64,000 nt of DNA, taken from positions 186,001 to 250,000 of the forward strand of contig CCFE01000018.1 of the NCBI GenBank assembly GCA_000752035.1, written 5' to 3'. Positions 35,184 through 46,277 of this stretch are shown piece after piece (the stretch's first letter is position 1; the number at the start of each line of letters is the position of its first letter). Position numbers and translations under genes: made by a program. The notes under the pieces are model-generated. The model was not told the origin of the DNA. It searched no databases and saw only the letters and a list, made by a program, of their open reading frames with translations. This DNA is from Bacillus rubiinfantis (GTDB taxonomy: Bacteria; Bacillota; Bacilli; Bacillales; Cytobacillaceae).

Positions 35184-36197
35184 ATGGGAAAACGGGAGCA
35201 GATACATAGAAAGGACAACATTATTCTTTTTCCGGGAATTGAAAAAAGATTAACGAAGATGGGGATCGACAGTCTCCACGCGAAAAATTATACCGAAGCG
35301 ATTGAACTGCTGAATGAGGCGAGAGAATACGATCCAGATAATGAAGAGATTTTGCTCGGCCTTGTTATTGCCTACTTTGAAGCATCTGCCTTCCAGAAAG
35401 CTAAGGGGCTTATAAAGGAAATGCTGTTAAGAGGCATTGGTGACTATTTCGAAATGGTTGATTTATATGTTACCGTGCTCATGCAGCTTCATGAATACGA
35501 TGAGATTATCGTCACAGTAGATGCGCTATTGGAGGAGAAAGAAGTCCCGCCTGACAAGTTGCAGCATTTTTTAACGTTACTGCAATTTAGTAAAAAAATG
35601 GCTGAGAATCACTCTTCTCCACAAGATGAACAGCCCGACAATGAGTTGCTTGAACTTTTTTCAGTGACAGGCTTAACGGAACAAATGCTCTTAGTTTCAA
35701 ATCTTGCTGAGAAAAATATCAGGCCATATCTGCAGGAAATAACAGAGTACTTAAAGGCCGAATCTGGATACCCGTTTCTAAAAACTATGCTGTTGACGCT
35801 ATTAAAAGAGCAAGAAATAAACGTTCCGGTAACTGTACATAAATTATCGATTGAGAAAAGTGTAATTCCCACTGATCTGCCCGACGTAAGCGTGCAGCCG
35901 AAAATGGGGGACATAAAAGCTAAATTGGAATGGAAGCTACAAAACAGTAATCCGGCACTTTATGAGAATATCATTTCATTAGTGGAGCGAATTTTCTTTA
36001 TTACTTATCCCTTTGAATTACAGCCGGAAAGCAATTTCGCCTGGGCTGCTGCCTTTCATATTATCGCGAATCAGTACTTCGGAATAGATTCAGAATTAAC
36101 TACGTTTGCCAAAGAATATGAGGCAGTGGCGGAAGATATTAAGCGAGCTATAGAGCAAATTGAATCCATTGAGAAAATTTCTTATTCCAATCTATAG
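35184..36197 (+). CDS. ysoA: tetratricopeptide-repeat protein (YsoA)
   Basis: 337 residues from ATG 35184; a longer reading from 35121 would start inside the hairpin repeat. TPR units appear at about 20-90 (MGIDSLHAKNYTEAIELLNE, AREYDPDNEEILLGLVIAYF) with less clear repeats after. The C-terminal half is conserved in the family but has no assigned function. It precedes tig as in B. subtilis. Confidence 0.88.
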   Translation: MGKREQIHRKDNIILFPGIEKRLTKMGIDSLHAKNYTEAIELLNEAREYDPDNEEILLGLVIAYFEASAFQKAKGLIKEMLLRGIGDYFEMVDLYVTVLMQLHEYDEIIVTVDALLEEKEVPPDKLQHFLTLLQFSKKMAENHSSPQDEQPDNELLELFSVTGLTEQMLLVSNLAEKNIRPYLQEITEYLKAESGYPFLKTMLLTLLKEQEINVPVTVHKLSIEKSVIPTDLPDVSVQPKMGDIKAKLEWKLQNSNPALYENIISLVERIFFITYPFELQPESNFAWAAAFHIIANQYFGIDSELTTFAKEYEAVAEDIKRAIEQIESIEKISYSNL

Positions 36198-36353
36198 ACA
36201 CTGCTGTTGAAAGAAATTAATCCTATGGTATAATGTAGGGGTTGCATTGTGTAAAAATTGATATTTTACAAAAAAGGGTACGACTTAAGTGGACAAGTCT
36301 CCTGAAATGACCCCGTAACGAATGAAATGAGAATAGATGTTGGAGGGAAAAAC

Positions 36354-37631
36354 ATGACTGCAAAATGGGAAAAATTAGAAGGAAACCGCGGTGTTCTTAC
36401 GGTTGAAGTAAGTGCCGACAAGGTTAGTGAAGGCCTAGATGCGGCGTTCAAAAAAGTAGTAAAGCAGGTAAATGTTCCTGGCTTCCGTAAAGGAAAGATG
36501 CCACGTCCATTATTTGAAAAACGCTTTGGTGTTGAATCACTTTACCAAGATGCATTAGATATCCTTCTTCCAGAAGCATATGGCAATGCAATCGATGAAA
36601 CCGGAATTGAACCTGTTGATCGTCCGGAAATTGATATTGAGCAAATGGAAAAAGGTAAAGAACTCATTTTTAAAGCAACTGTTACTGTTAAGCCTGAAGT
36701 AACTCTTGGTGAGTACAAAGGTTTAGAAATCGAAGAATTAGACACAACCGTTACGGATGAAGATGTTCAAAAAGAACTCGAATCACTACAAAAACGCCAT
36801 GCAGAGCTTGTACTGAAAGAAGAAGGCACTGCTGAACTAGGCGACACTGTTGTCATCGATTTTGAAGGTTTTGTAGATGGTGAAGCTTTTGAAGGCGGAA
36901 AAGCTGAAAACTATTCACTTGAATTAGGATCTAATTCATTTATCCCTGGCTTTGAAGAGCAATTAGTTGGTCTTGCAGCAGGAGAATCAAAAGATGTGGA
37001 AGTAACATTCCCAGAGGAATATCATGCCACAGAGCTTGCTAATAAACCAGCCCTATTCAAGGTTACAGTTCATGAAATCAAAGCGCAAGAACTTCCAGAG
37101 CTTGATGATGAGTTTGCTAAAGACGTCGACGATGAAGTTGAAACGCTTGATGCTTTGAAGGACAAACTCAGAAATAGACTAGAAGAAAGCAAAAAACATG
37201 ATGCAGACCATCACTTAAAAGACTCACTTGTTGAGAAAGCTGCTGAAAATGCCCAAGTTGAAATTCCTGAAGTGATGATTGATAATGAAGTAAATCGCAT
37301 GCTGCAAGAATTCGAACAACGTCTGCAAATGCAAGGTATGAACCTTGAGCTTTACTATCAATTTTCAGGACAAGATGAGAAAGCTTTACGCGAGCAAATG
37401 AAAGAAGATGCAGGCAAACGTGTAAAAGTTAATTTAACACTTGAAGCCATTGCTAAAGCAGAAAACGTTGAAGCAACTGATGATGATGTGAATGCAGAGC
37501 TTGAGAAAATGGCTAGCATGTACAATATGACAGTTGATAATATCAAAGCTGCTTTAGGCGGAGTTGAAGGCATTAAAGATGACCTTAAACTACAAAAAGC
37601 GGTAGACTTCCTTATCGAACATAAAAAATAA
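36354..37631 (+). CDS. tig: trigger factor
   Basis: 425 residues (424 in B. subtilis). A ribosome-bound chaperone and prolyl isomerase that meets nascent chains. ATG 36354 lies 7 bp after GGAGGG; an upstream ATG at 36327 has no ribosome site. The ribosome-binding loop [18 protein letters not shown] (about 42-59), the FKBP-type domain (about 155-245, [15 protein letters not shown]) and the helical C-domain are complete. A terminator follows. Confidence 0.97.
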   Translation: MTAKWEKLEGNRGVLTVEVSADKVSEGLDAAFKKVVKQVNVPGFRKGKMPRPLFEKRFGVESLYQDALDILLPEAYGNAIDETGIEPVDRPEIDIEQMEKGKELIFKATVTVKPEVTLGEYKGLEIEELDTTVTDEDVQKELESLQKRHAELVLKEEGTAELGDTVVIDFEGFVDGEAFEGGKAENYSLELGSNSFIPGFEEQLVGLAAGESKDVEVTFPEEYHATELANKPALFKVTVHEIKAQELPELDDEFAKDVDDEVETLDALKDKLRNRLEESKKHDADHHLKDSLVEKAAENAQVEIPEVMIDNEVNRMLQEFEQRLQMQGMNLELYYQFSGQDEKALREQMKEDAGKRVKVNLTLEAIAKAENVEATDDDVNAELEKMASMYNMTVDNIKAALGGVEGIKDDLKLQKAVDFLIEHKK

Positions 37632-37644
37632 TCAGAAATGAAGT

Positions 37645-37675
37645 AAGGCACGATTTTGGTCGTGCCTTGTTTTCT
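37645..37675 (+). terminator. terminator after tig
   Basis: AAGGCACGA (37645-37653) pairs with TCGTGCCTT (37660-37668), followed by GTTTTCTC. Confidence 0.85.
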
Positions 37676-38057
37676 CTACAGAGGGTTTCTCAATAAGGAA
37701 CGTCTACATATCTCCTATATTTGCCAAGTATCTCATTTTATACTTTTTATGAATTACATACTATAATGTCAGTAGGGAACTTTTAAGAATAGGCAGGAAA
37801 AATAAGTTTTAAAGCGAATTAATATTTCCAAAGAATATACGATTTATTTTTTGTAAATATGGTTAAGATTAATGAGTACATATGTTAACATGGCGATTCC
37901 CACCGATTTAAAAGACATATTATAATAAAGCTTTTTATTTCCAGTCTATTCGCTTAATATGTTACAATGCAAAATACATACTATTCAATAAATACAAAGT
38001 TTGTGTGGGGTCGCATTTAACAATAAGGAATTTTTTATCTGCCAAGGGGTGAAAGGT
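37676..38057. other. intergenic region before clpX
   Basis: About 380 bp, A+T-rich, without a credible coding frame. It holds a TATAAT at 37762-37767 with only a poor -35, and a TACAAT near 37965 closer to clpX. No CtsR-type heptad repeat was seen. The clpX ribosome site AAGGGG is at 38044-38049. Confidence 0.6.
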
Positions 38058-39317
38058 TTGTTTAAATTTAATGATGAAAAAGGACAGTTAAAGTGTTCGT
38101 TTTGTGGAAAAACTCAAGATCAAGTCCGAAAGCTTGTGGCGGGACCTGGAGTGTATATATGTGACGAATGCATCGAGCTCTGTACAGAAATAGTCGAGGA
38201 AGAACTAGGTACAGAAGAGGAAGTTGAATTCAAGGATGTTCCAAAACCACGGGAAATCTGTGAAATTCTAGATGAATATGTAATTGGTCAAGACCAAGCC
38301 AAAAAGGCGTTATCAGTGGCCGTTTATAATCACTACAAACGGATTAATTCGAATAGCAAAATAGATGATGTTGAATTGGCCAAAAGTAATATTTGTATGA
38401 TTGGACCGACAGGAAGCGGGAAGACGTTATTGGCGCAAACATTAGCACGGATTTTAAATGTCCCATTTGCAATCGCTGATGCAACATCCTTGACAGAGGC
38501 AGGGTATGTTGGTGAAGATGTTGAGAATATTTTATTAAAATTAATTCAAGCCGCAGATTACGACGTTGAGAAAGCAGAAAAGGGTATTATTTATATTGAT
38601 GAAATCGATAAAATTGCTCGCAAATCTGAAAATCCATCGATTACTCGGGATGTATCCGGTGAAGGTGTTCAGCAGGCGCTATTAAAAATCTTAGAAGGTA
38701 CAGTAGCCAGTGTTCCGCCACAAGGAGGAAGAAAGCACCCGCATCAGGAATTTATTCAAATTGATACCACAAATATCTTGTTTATTTGCGGTGGAGCATT
38801 TGACGGTATTGAACCTATTATTAAACGCCGTCTAGGACAGAAGGTTATTGGTTTCGGATCAGATCCAAAACAGCAGGAAATTTCTTCTAAGGAACTTCTT
38901 TCTAAAGTGCTGCCGGAGGATTTACTTCGCTTTGGTTTAATTCCAGAATTCATCGGCCGTCTTCCAGTTATTGCTAGTCTCGAACAGTTGGATGAGGCAG
39001 CATTGATTGAAATTTTAACAAAGCCAAAAAATGCACTCGTTAAACAATATCAAAAGATGCTTGAAATTGATAGTGTAGAATTAGAATTTGAAGAAGAAGC
39101 ATTGAAAGAAATTGCCCGAAAAGCGATTGAACGGAAAACTGGCGCACGCGGTTTGCGTTCGATTATTGAGGTTATCATGCTTGATGTTATGTTTGATCTT
39201 CCTTCACGTGATGATATTACAAAATGTATTATTACAAAGGATACAGTTGTAAATAACAGTGTTCCAAAGCTAATCTTAGAAGATGGAACGGTAATTGTTG
39301 AAGAAAAATCTGCGTAA
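38058..39317 (+). CDS. clpX: ATP-dependent protease ATPase subunit ClpX
   Basis: 419 residues (420 in B. subtilis) from TTG 38058, 8 bp after AAGGGG, giving [20 protein letters not shown]. The AAA+ unfoldase feeds substrates to ClpP. An N-terminal zinc domain (CSFCG and CDECIELC, about 12-40), Walker A GPTGSGKT (about 116), Walker [11 protein letters not shown] (about 180), and sensor-2 [11 protein letters not shown] (about 360) are seen. The ATG at 38001 is in frame but has no ribosome site or family match. Confidence 0.97.
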   Translation: MFKFNDEKGQLKCSFCGKTQDQVRKLVAGPGVYICDECIELCTEIVEEELGTEEEVEFKDVPKPREICEILDEYVIGQDQAKKALSVAVYNHYKRINSNSKIDDVELAKSNICMIGPTGSGKTLLAQTLARILNVPFAIADATSLTEAGYVGEDVENILLKLIQAADYDVEKAEKGIIYIDEIDKIARKSENPSITRDVSGEGVQQALLKILEGTVASVPPQGGRKHPHQEFIQIDTTNILFICGGAFDGIEPIIKRRLGQKVIGFGSDPKQQEISSKELLSKVLPEDLLRFGLIPEFIGRLPVIASLEQLDEAALIEILTKPKNALVKQYQKMLEIDSVELEFEEEALKEIARKAIERKTGARGLRSIIEVIMLDVMFDLPSRDDITKCIITKDTVVNNSVPKLILEDGTVIVEEKSA

Positions 39318-39324
39318 ACTTATG

Positions 39325-39355
39325 AAGACCTGGTGAAGATTACCAGGTCTTTTAA
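39325..39355 (+). terminator. terminator after clpX
   Basis: AAGACCTGGT (39325-39334) pairs with ACCAGGTCTT (39342-39351), followed by TTAAATTTC. Confidence 0.8.
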
Positions 39356-39433
39356 ATTTCTTGTTTATTCCACCTGCCTGCAGGAAATACTTAATAGTAT
39401 TACTTATAGTTTATGGTGCAGGAGGAAAAAAAT

Positions 39434-41101
39434 ATGAGCTGGACGGGGATAGCCTTATTTATTCAATTGTTTTTTGGAATTATTATTGGGCTATATTTTT
39501 GGAATTTATTAAAAAACCAACGCACACAAAGGGTGTCAATCGATCGTGAGTCACGAAAAGAAATGGAGCAGCTGCGGAAAATGCGCTCTATTTCTTTAAC
39601 GGAGCCTTTATCAGAAAAGGTGCGCCCAACTAGTTTTCAAGACATCGTGGGCCAGGAGGACGGTATTAAATCATTAAAGGCTGCATTATGCGGGCCTAAT
39701 CCACAGCATGTTATCATTTATGGGCCTCCGGGAGTTGGCAAAACAGCGGCAGCACGATTAGTATTAGAGGAAGCAAAAAAGAATGCTAAATCTCCTTTTA
39801 AACGCGATGCTGTATTTATTGAATTGGATGCCACAACCGCTAGATTTGATGAAAGAGGGATTGCTGACCCTTTAATTGGTTCGGTTCATGACCCTATCTA
39901 TCAAGGTGCAGGGGCAATGGGACAAGCGGGAATACCTCAACCGAAACAGGGGGCCGTAACAAATGCCCATGGCGGGGTCCTATTTATCGATGAAATAGGA
40001 GAACTACACCCAATTCAAATGAACAAACTTTTAAAAGTATTAGAGGATCGGAAAGTGTATTTGGAAAGTGCTTATTATCATGAGGAAAATACCCAAATTC
40101 CTACTCATATACATGATATTTTCAAAAATGGGCTCCCTGCAGACTTTCGATTAATCGGAGCAACGACTAGAACACCTAGTGAAATTCCTCCGGCGATTCG
40201 GTCACGATGTATGGAGGTTTTCTTCCGTGATTTAACACAAGAAGAAATTGTTACGGTGGCGAAAAAGGCTGCAACAAAGGTCCAACTGAACATTAGCGAC
40301 TCTGGAGTCCAAACATTGTCTTCATATGCAAGAAATGGCCGAGAAACCGTCAACATGATTCAAATTGCTGCAGGACTGGCAATTACAGAAGAGCGGGACT
40401 TTATTAAAGATGAGGATATTGAATGGGTGATTCAATCGAGTCAAATGACACCTAGAATGGAGCGGACCGTTAATGAGATGGCGAAAGTAGGTCTTGTGAA
40501 TGGCCTAGCAGTCTATGGCCCTAATTCCGGAGCATTACTTGAAATAGAAGTAACCGTGATTCCAGCTAAAGAGAAGGGAACAATTAATATAACTGGAATT
40601 GTTGAAGAAGAGAGTATTGGCGGGCAAGGTAAATCGATTAGACGAAAAAGTATGGCTCGAGGGTCGATTGAAAATGTCATTACTGTCCTGCGCTCTATGG
40701 GAGTCCCAGCTAACGACTACGATATCCATGTGAATTTCCCAGGAGGAGTACCGATTGATGGGCCTTCTGCTGGTATCGCAATGGCAACAGGGATATACTC
40801 TGCCATTTATCAAATTCCGGTAAATAATACCGTTGCGATGACTGGGGAAATAAGTATTCATGGTAATGTAAAACCAATCGGCGGTGTCTATCCAAAAGTG
40901 AAGGCAGCAAAAAAAGCAGGTGTAAAAACAGTCATTATTCCTGAAGAAAATATGCAAACTTTGTTAAATGAAATAAATGGTATTGAAATTATTCCGGTTA
41001 CTCATTTGCATGAAGTGTTTGAGCTTGCCTTGGTAAATGGAACAGAAAAAAACAATGTGATTCCGGCTTCCGTGGAATTAACAAAGAAAGAATCGATTTA
41101 G
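39434..41101 (+). CDS. lonB: LonB, forespore-type Lon protease
   Basis: 555 residues (552 in B. subtilis). A Lon-family protease without the large N-domain, with one N-terminal membrane helix (about 4-25, GIALFIQLFFGIIIGLYFW). ATG 39434 lies 8 bp after AGGAGG. Walker [12 protein letters not shown] (about 102), Walker B GVLFIDEIGEL (about 181), and the Ser-Lys protease dyad in DGPSAGIAMATG (about 440) and KPIGGVYPKVKAAKKAG (about 483). In B. subtilis lonB is transcribed in the forespore; no sigma-F promoter was identified here. Confidence 0.95.
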   Translation: MSWTGIALFIQLFFGIIIGLYFWNLLKNQRTQRVSIDRESRKEMEQLRKMRSISLTEPLSEKVRPTSFQDIVGQEDGIKSLKAALCGPNPQHVIIYGPPGVGKTAAARLVLEEAKKNAKSPFKRDAVFIELDATTARFDERGIADPLIGSVHDPIYQGAGAMGQAGIPQPKQGAVTNAHGGVLFIDEIGELHPIQMNKLLKVLEDRKVYLESAYYHEENTQIPTHIHDIFKNGLPADFRLIGATTRTPSEIPPAIRSRCMEVFFRDLTQEEIVTVAKKAATKVQLNISDSGVQTLSSYARNGRETVNMIQIAAGLAITEERDFIKDEDIEWVIQSSQMTPRMERTVNEMAKVGLVNGLAVYGPNSGALLEIEVTVIPAKEKGTINITGIVEEESIGGQGKSIRRKSMARGSIENVITVLRSMGVPANDYDIHVNFPGGVPIDGPSAGIAMATGIYSAIYQIPVNNTVAMTGEISIHGNVKPIGGVYPKVKAAKKAGVKTVIIPEENMQTLLNEINGIEIIPVTHLHEVFELALVNGTEKNNVIPASVELTKKESI

Positions 41102-41114
41102 AGACTGTGCAGAG

Positions 41115-41152
41115 AACTTCGGTTTGAAAAGCAAACAAACCGGAGTTTTTTC
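41115..41152 (+). terminator. terminator after lonB
   Basis: AACTTCGGTTTG (41115-41126) pairs with CAAACCGGAGTT (41136-41147, one G-T pair), followed by TTTT. Confidence 0.85.
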
Positions 41153-41287
41153 GTGTGTATCGGGAAAAAATAATATTATTGTTCGATAACTTATGGTATT
41201 AAAATTAGACACTAAAATATAAATGAGATAGAATTTGTACAAAGACGCTTACGTTTAGTACAAAGTTACAGTTGGAGGTGCAGTACG

Positions 41288-43615
41288 TTGACGAATACTA
41301 ATGAAATAACCGTCCCTCTCTTGCCATTACGTGGCTTGCTTGTTTTTCCGACGATGGTGTTGCATTTAGATGTTGGCCGTGAACGCTCGGTACAGGCTCT
41401 TGAAAAAGCAATGGTAAAGGATCATTTAATCTTTTTAACTACACAAAAAGATGTAGGCATCGATGACCCTTCTGAAGAAGATCTTTATCATTTTGGAACC
41501 TTAACGAAGGTCAAACAGATGTTGAAGCTACCGAATGGCACAATTCGTGTTCTGGTTGAAGGCCTCAAGCGTGCCGAAATTGTATCCTTTCATGATGAAG
41601 ATGATTACTACTTAGTCCAGATTAACACCTATGAGGACCGGGCGGATAAAGATATTGAGGATCAAGCATTAATGCGAACAATGCTTGATTACTTTGAACA
41701 ATACATAAAACTATCTAAAAAAATCTCTGCAGAAACCTTTGCTTCTGTGGCTGATATTGAAGAGCCGGGAAGAATGGCGGATATCATAGCATCTCATTTG
41801 CCGATTAAGTTGAAGGAAAAGCAAGAAATATTAGAAATCATTGATGTAAAAGATCGAATAACTTATGTAATCAATATCATTCATAATGAAAAAGAAGTAC
41901 TCAATTTGGAAAGAAAAATTGGCCAGCGTGTTAAACGCTCGATGGAAAGAACACAGAAAGAATATTATTTACGCGAGCAAATGAAGGCGATTCAGAAGGA
42001 ATTGGGAGATAAGGAAGGAAAAACAGGTGAAATTGCTGAACTGGCAAAGAAAATTGATCAATTGGGAATGCCTGAGCATGTCCATCAGGCAGCAATGAAA
42101 GAGCTTGATCGGTATGAAAAGGTGCCTGCAAGTTCTGCGGAAAGTTCGGTTATCCGTAATTATATTGACTGGCTCATCTCCCTTCCATGGACCCAAAAGA
42201 CAGATGACAAAATTGATATCAAACGGGCGGAAAAAATCCTTAATGAAGATCATTATGGCTTGGAAAAAGTAAAGGAACGCGTTCTCGAATATTTAGCGGT
42301 TCAGAAATTAACGGATTCTTTAAAGGGACCAATTCTCTGCCTCGTTGGACCTCCGGGTGTCGGAAAGACAAGTCTTGCACGTTCAATCGCAACATCGCTA
42401 AACCGCCATTTTGTCCGTGTTTCACTTGGCGGGGTACGCGATGAGTCAGAAATTCGCGGTCACCGCAGAACATATGTGGGCGCAATGCCAGGAAGAATTA
42501 TTCAAGGGATGAAAAAAGCGGGGACAATCAACCCAGTGTTTTTACTAGATGAAATTGACAAGATGTCCAGTGATTTTCGCGGTGATCCATCGTCAGCCCT
42601 ATTAGAAGTATTAGATCCTGAGCAAAATCATAATTTTAGTGATCATTATATTGAAGAGACCTATGATTTATCGAAGGTCATGTTTATTGCCACGGCAAAT
42701 AATCTTGCCACGATACCAGGTCCATTATTAGATAGAATGGAAATTATATCAATACCTGGCTACACAGAGCTGGAAAAAGTCCATATCACTAGAGACCACT
42801 TGCTGCCTAAGCAAATAAAAGAAAATGGCTTAACAAAGAATATGCTTCAGGTCCGTGATGAGGCGATAGTAAAGGTCGTTCGTTATTATACTCGTGAGGC
42901 TGGAGTTCGCAGCCTTGAACGGCAAATGGCGGCCATCTGCCGGAAAACGGCTAAAATTATTGTTTCCGGAGATAAGAAGCGTGTGGTCGTAACAGAAAAA
43001 GTGGTAGAAGATTTTCTCGGAAAACCACGATTCCACTATGGTCAAGCGGAATCAGAAGATCAGGTTGGAGTAGCAACGGGGCTTGCGTATACAACCGTCG
43101 GCGGAGATACGCTGCAAATTGAAGTCTCACTTGCCCCGGGAAAAGGCAAGCTTGTTTTAACAGGTAAACTAGGCGATGTAATGAAAGAATCAGCACAAGC
43201 AGCTTTTAGCTATGTTCGTTCCAAGGCGAATGAATTAGAAATAGAAGAAGATTTTTATGAAAAGTATGATATTCATATTCATGTTCCTGAAGGAGCGGTA
43301 CCAAAAGACGGCCCATCTGCAGGAATCACAATTGCTACTGCTCTTGTCTCAGCATTAACTGGAAAGCCGATTCGCCGTGAGGTCGGGATGACGGGTGAAA
43401 TTACTTTAAGGGGCCGCGTATTGCCAATTGGCGGGTTAAAAGAAAAGACGCTCAGTGCCCACCGTGCTGGCTTGACGAAGGTTATTTTGCCAAAGGATAA
43501 TGAGAAGGACATTGATGATATTCCAGAAAGTGTTCGTCATGATTTGGAGTTTGTCCCCGTAACCCATGTTGATGAAGTGTTAAAGCATGCGTTACGAGAA
43601 GGTGAAAGTTTATGA
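41288..43615 (+). CDS. lonA: ATP-dependent protease LonA
   Basis: 775 residues (774 in B. subtilis). A cytoplasmic AAA+ protease for damaged and regulatory proteins. TTG 41288 lies 9 bp after GGAGGTG. The N-domain (1 to about 300), Walker [10 protein letters not shown] (about 355), Walker [12 protein letters not shown] (about 420), and the Ser-Lys dyad in [11 protein letters not shown] (Ser about 678) and [16 protein letters not shown] (Lys about 721) are complete. Its stop overlaps engB by 4 bp. Confidence 0.97.
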   Translation: MTNTNEITVPLLPLRGLLVFPTMVLHLDVGRERSVQALEKAMVKDHLIFLTTQKDVGIDDPSEEDLYHFGTLTKVKQMLKLPNGTIRVLVEGLKRAEIVSFHDEDDYYLVQINTYEDRADKDIEDQALMRTMLDYFEQYIKLSKKISAETFASVADIEEPGRMADIIASHLPIKLKEKQEILEIIDVKDRITYVINIIHNEKEVLNLERKIGQRVKRSMERTQKEYYLREQMKAIQKELGDKEGKTGEIAELAKKIDQLGMPEHVHQAAMKELDRYEKVPASSAESSVIRNYIDWLISLPWTQKTDDKIDIKRAEKILNEDHYGLEKVKERVLEYLAVQKLTDSLKGPILCLVGPPGVGKTSLARSIATSLNRHFVRVSLGGVRDESEIRGHRRTYVGAMPGRIIQGMKKAGTINPVFLLDEIDKMSSDFRGDPSSALLEVLDPEQNHNFSDHYIEETYDLSKVMFIATANNLATIPGPLLDRMEIISIPGYTELEKVHITRDHLLPKQIKENGLTKNMLQVRDEAIVKVVRYYTREAGVRSLERQMAAICRKTAKIIVSGDKKRVVVTEKVVEDFLGKPRFHYGQAESEDQVGVATGLAYTTVGGDTLQIEVSLAPGKGKLVLTGKLGDVMKESAQAAFSYVRSKANELEIEEDFYEKYDIHIHVPEGAVPKDGPSAGITIATALVSALTGKPIRREVGMTGEITLRGRVLPIGGLKEKTLSAHRAGLTKVILPKDNEKDIDDIPESVRHDLEFVPVTHVDEVLKHALREGESL

Positions 43616-44199
43616 AGGTAATCAGTTCAGAAATTATTATTAGCGCAGTGAAACCAGAGCAGTACCCTGAAAGTGATATGCCTGAAATAGCTTTGGCCGG
43701 CCGTTCGAATGTTGGAAAATCCTCGTTTATTAATAAAATGTTAAACCGTAAAGGACTAGCGAGGATATCATCAAAACCAGGGAAGACGCAAACGCTAAAT
43801 TTTTATCTCATCAATGAACTATTTCATTTTGTTGATGTTCCTGGTTATGGTTATGCCAAAGTGTCAAAGTCAGAGCGGGCAGCATGGGGGAAAATGATTG
43901 AAACTTATTTTACAACTCGTACACAATTAAAAGCTGTCGTCTTGATTGTTGATTTGCGCCACCCGCCAACCAGTGATGATGTCATGATGTATGACTTCTT
44001 AAAACACTATGAGATTCCCTGTATTGTGATTGCTACAAAGGCGGATAAAATTCCTAAAGGAAAATGGCAAAAACATCTAAAAGTCACGCGGCAAACACTA
44101 GATCTTGAACAAGGTGATGAAATTGTCCTATTTTCTTCCGAAACGGGCGAAGGAAAGGATCAAGCTTGGACAATTATTGAAAGATTTTTAGGTGTGTAA
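43612..44199 (+). CDS. engB: ribosome biogenesis GTPase EngB (YsxC)
   Basis: 195 residues (195 in B. subtilis). An essential GTPase for assembly of the 50S subunit. G1 GRSNVGKSS (about 31-39), G2 region [10 protein letters not shown]3 [10 protein letters not shown] (about 76), G4 TKADKIPKG (about 143) and G5 SSETGEG. It overlaps lonA by ATGA and ends at a bidirectional terminator. Confidence 0.96.
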   Translation: MKVISSEIIISAVKPEQYPESDMPEIALAGRSNVGKSSFINKMLNRKGLARISSKPGKTQTLNFYLINELFHFVDVPGYGYAKVSKSERAAWGKMIETYFTTRTQLKAVVLIVDLRHPPTSDDVMMYDFLKHYEIPCIVIATKADKIPKGKWQKHLKVTRQTLDLEQGDEIVLFSSETGEGKDQAWTIIERFLGV

Positions 44200-44200
44200 A

Positions 44201-44240
44201 AAAACCGTCCGGAACAGGTGGATTCCGGACGGTTACTTTT
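44201..44240. terminator. bidirectional terminator between engB and the LiaF-like gene
   Basis: A 12-bp perfect stem (44203-44214 with 44223-44234) flanked by A-rich and T-rich tails. It overlaps the stop of the convergent gene. Confidence 0.88.
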
Positions 44241-44721
44241 TTCTTTTTAAGATAAAATAAATACCAACCACTATTAGCAATACCGGCCAAAACTTCCAAA
44301 CGAAACTAGCACTGCTTTGTAAGATTCCAAAATAACTGCCAATCTGATCATAAAACAACAATATGACTGAGATGATCAGAAACAGGAATGCAGGTGAAAG
44401 ACTGCTGTTCGTTCGTTGAAATCGAAGAAAGAAACCAATTGAAATGATAAACAGCATAATACCCATATGATTATCGGGCCAGAAATCAAGTTTGCTTGCC
44501 AGTTGAAAGTGGACACCAAAGGCAAACATGATGACCCCTGGAAGGATAAACTCAGCATCATTCGCTAGATAGCCCTGCCCTAAGCAGGCAAAACCAATTA
44601 TGATTAGTAACACATTCCAGACCGGTAATTGGAGTATAAGGGTGATTCCAGCTTGTTGTAATAAATAATAGGCACCAAAGCCTATCAGAATTATTCCGGA
44701 AAAAATACGTTGACTTTTCAT
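44233..44721 (-). CDS. LiaI/LiaF-like transmembrane protein
   Basis: 162 residues from ATG 44721, just after GGTGAT on the minus strand. Several hydrophobic segments (about 6-24, 32-50, 56-74, 84-102, 112-130, 140-158) with the repeat style of the DUF5668/LiaF-like transmembrane region found in cell-envelope stress proteins. The cytoplasmic domain of true LiaF is lacking. Its role is unknown. It is convergent with engB and divergent from hemA. Confidence 0.8.
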   Translation of the reverse strand: MKSQRIFSGIILIGFGAYYLLQQAGITLILQLPVWNVLLIIIGFACLGQGYLANDAEFILPGVIMFAFGVHFQLASKLDFWPDNHMGIMLFIISIGFFLRFQRTNSSLSPAFLFLIISVILLFYDQIGSYFGILQSSASFVWKFWPVLLIVVGIYFILKRKK

Positions 44722-44870
44722 CGTAATCACCACTTCCAGTAAGGTTCACTTGAATCATGTCGAATTTTTTGATACTGTACATAAGGAGAAAGTTTTAATA
44801 AACATCTATTCAATATTCTCTATATTAACATATAGCGTTGTATCTTGTTTAAAAATTTTTCCATGACATG

Positions 44871-44888
44871 GTACAATTGTACTATAAT
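44871..44888 (+). promoter_or_regulatory. hemA promoter region with palindrome
   Basis: TATAAT at 44883-44888 is a -10 box about 34 bp before hemA. A perfect 12-bp palindrome, GTACAATTGTAC (44871-44882), abuts it and covers the -10/-35 spacer. In B. subtilis hemA is controlled by PerR; this sequence does not match the PerR box well, so the binding protein is not assigned. Confidence 0.5.
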
Positions 44889-44921
44889 TGGATTATCTTT
44901 TTTGGGGGTGTCTATTAGCAC

Positions 44922-46262
44922 ATGCATATTTTAGTGGTCGGTCTGAACTATAAAACTGCCCCTGTAGAGATTCGTGAGCGGTTGACCTTTAATGAAACCG
45001 ATCTTGTTAAGGCAATGAAAGTATTAAACACGAAAAAAAGTATCTTGGAAAATGTCATTTTGTCAACCTGCAATCGTACGGAAATATATGCCGTTGTTGA
45101 TCAATTACACACTGGACGATATTATATTAAAGAATTTTTAGCTGATTGGTTTGATATTGCACAAGCTGAATTTTCTCCATATCTCTTCATATATGAAGCA
45201 GACGGTGCCGTCGAGCACCTATTTACCGTCACCTGTGGTTTGAATTCAATGGTTTTAGGCGAAACGCAAATTCTCGGACAGGTCCGGACAAGCTTTATGA
45301 TCGCGCAGGAGAATAGTTCCACCGGAACAGTCTTTAATCATCTGTTCAAACAAGCGATTACGCTTGCCAAACGTGCCCACTCTGAAACAGATATTGGTGC
45401 AAATGCCGTGTCTGTCAGCTATGCAGCAGTGGAGCTGGCAAAAAAAATCTTTGGTTCGCTTGTAAATAAGCACGTTGTTATTCTTGGTGCAGGAAAAATG
45501 GGCGAATTAGCACTTCAGAACTTGTACGGAAATGGAGTTCAAAAAGTTACCGTTATTAATCGAACGTATGAAAAAGCACAAGATTTAGCCACTCGTTTCA
45601 ACGGGCAGGCAATGTCACTTGATGAATTACAAACAGCATTGGCAGATGCTGATATCCTTATTAGCTCAACGGGTGCAAATAATTATGTCATTACGAAAGA
45701 GATGATGGCTCATGTCGAAAGAAGGCGCAAAGGCAAGCCGTTATTTATGGTTGATATAGCAGTACCACGGGATTTAGATCCTAGCATTGCTGAACTCGAG
45801 AATGTATTTTTATATGATATTGACGATCTTGAGGGAATCGTCGAGGCTAATTTAAATGAACGTAAAAAAGCTGCCGAAAAAATTATGTTAATGATTGAAA
45901 ACGAGATTGTCGACTTTAAACAGTGGCTTGGGATGCTTGGAGTGATTCCTGTCATTTCAGCGTTACGGGAAAAGGCTCTTGGTATTCAGGCGGAGACAAT
46001 GGAAAGTTTGGAACGAAAGCTGCCAAATCTTTCCGAACGTGACCTGAAAGTACTGCGCAAACATACGAAGAGTATTATCAATCAAATGTTAAAGGATCCA
46101 ATTTTACAAGCAAAGGAATTGGCTGCAAGACCCGACCGTGAACAAGCACTTGATTTCTTTATGAAAATTTTTAATATTGAAGAGCTTGTAAAGGAACAAC
46201 AAGCACAGACAGCTGTGACCATGTCACAGTCGGTTCCAGCAGCACAGGCTTCCTTTTCATAA
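44922..46262 (+). CDS. hemA: glutamyl-tRNA reductase
   Basis: 446 residues (455 in B. subtilis). The first committed step of haem synthesis: reduces Glu-tRNA to glutamate-1-semialdehyde with NADPH. Catalytic Cys50 in [12 protein letters not shown], the NADPH site [14 protein letters not shown] (about 185-198) and the C-terminal dimerisation helix (about 325-420). It leads the hemAXCDBL operon; relatives regulate it by haem-dependent turnover of HemA. Confidence 0.96.
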   Translation: MHILVVGLNYKTAPVEIRERLTFNETDLVKAMKVLNTKKSILENVILSTCNRTEIYAVVDQLHTGRYYIKEFLADWFDIAQAEFSPYLFIYEADGAVEHLFTVTCGLNSMVLGETQILGQVRTSFMIAQENSSTGTVFNHLFKQAITLAKRAHSETDIGANAVSVSYAAVELAKKIFGSLVNKHVVILGAGKMGELALQNLYGNGVQKVTVINRTYEKAQDLATRFNGQAMSLDELQTALADADILISSTGANNYVITKEMMAHVERRRKGKPLFMVDIAVPRDLDPSIAELENVFLYDIDDLEGIVEANLNERKKAAEKIMLMIENEIVDFKQWLGMLGVIPVISALREKALGIQAETMESLERKLPNLSERDLKVLRKHTKSIINQMLKDPILQAKELAARPDREQALDFFMKIFNIEELVKEQQAQTAVTMSQSVPAAQASFS

Positions 46263-46277
46263 GGGAGGCTATTCTTC

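Noticed and set aside
44871..44896. A PerR box at hemA
   Set aside because: The sequence around TATAAT matches the PerR consensus poorly, although hemA is a PerR target in B. subtilis.
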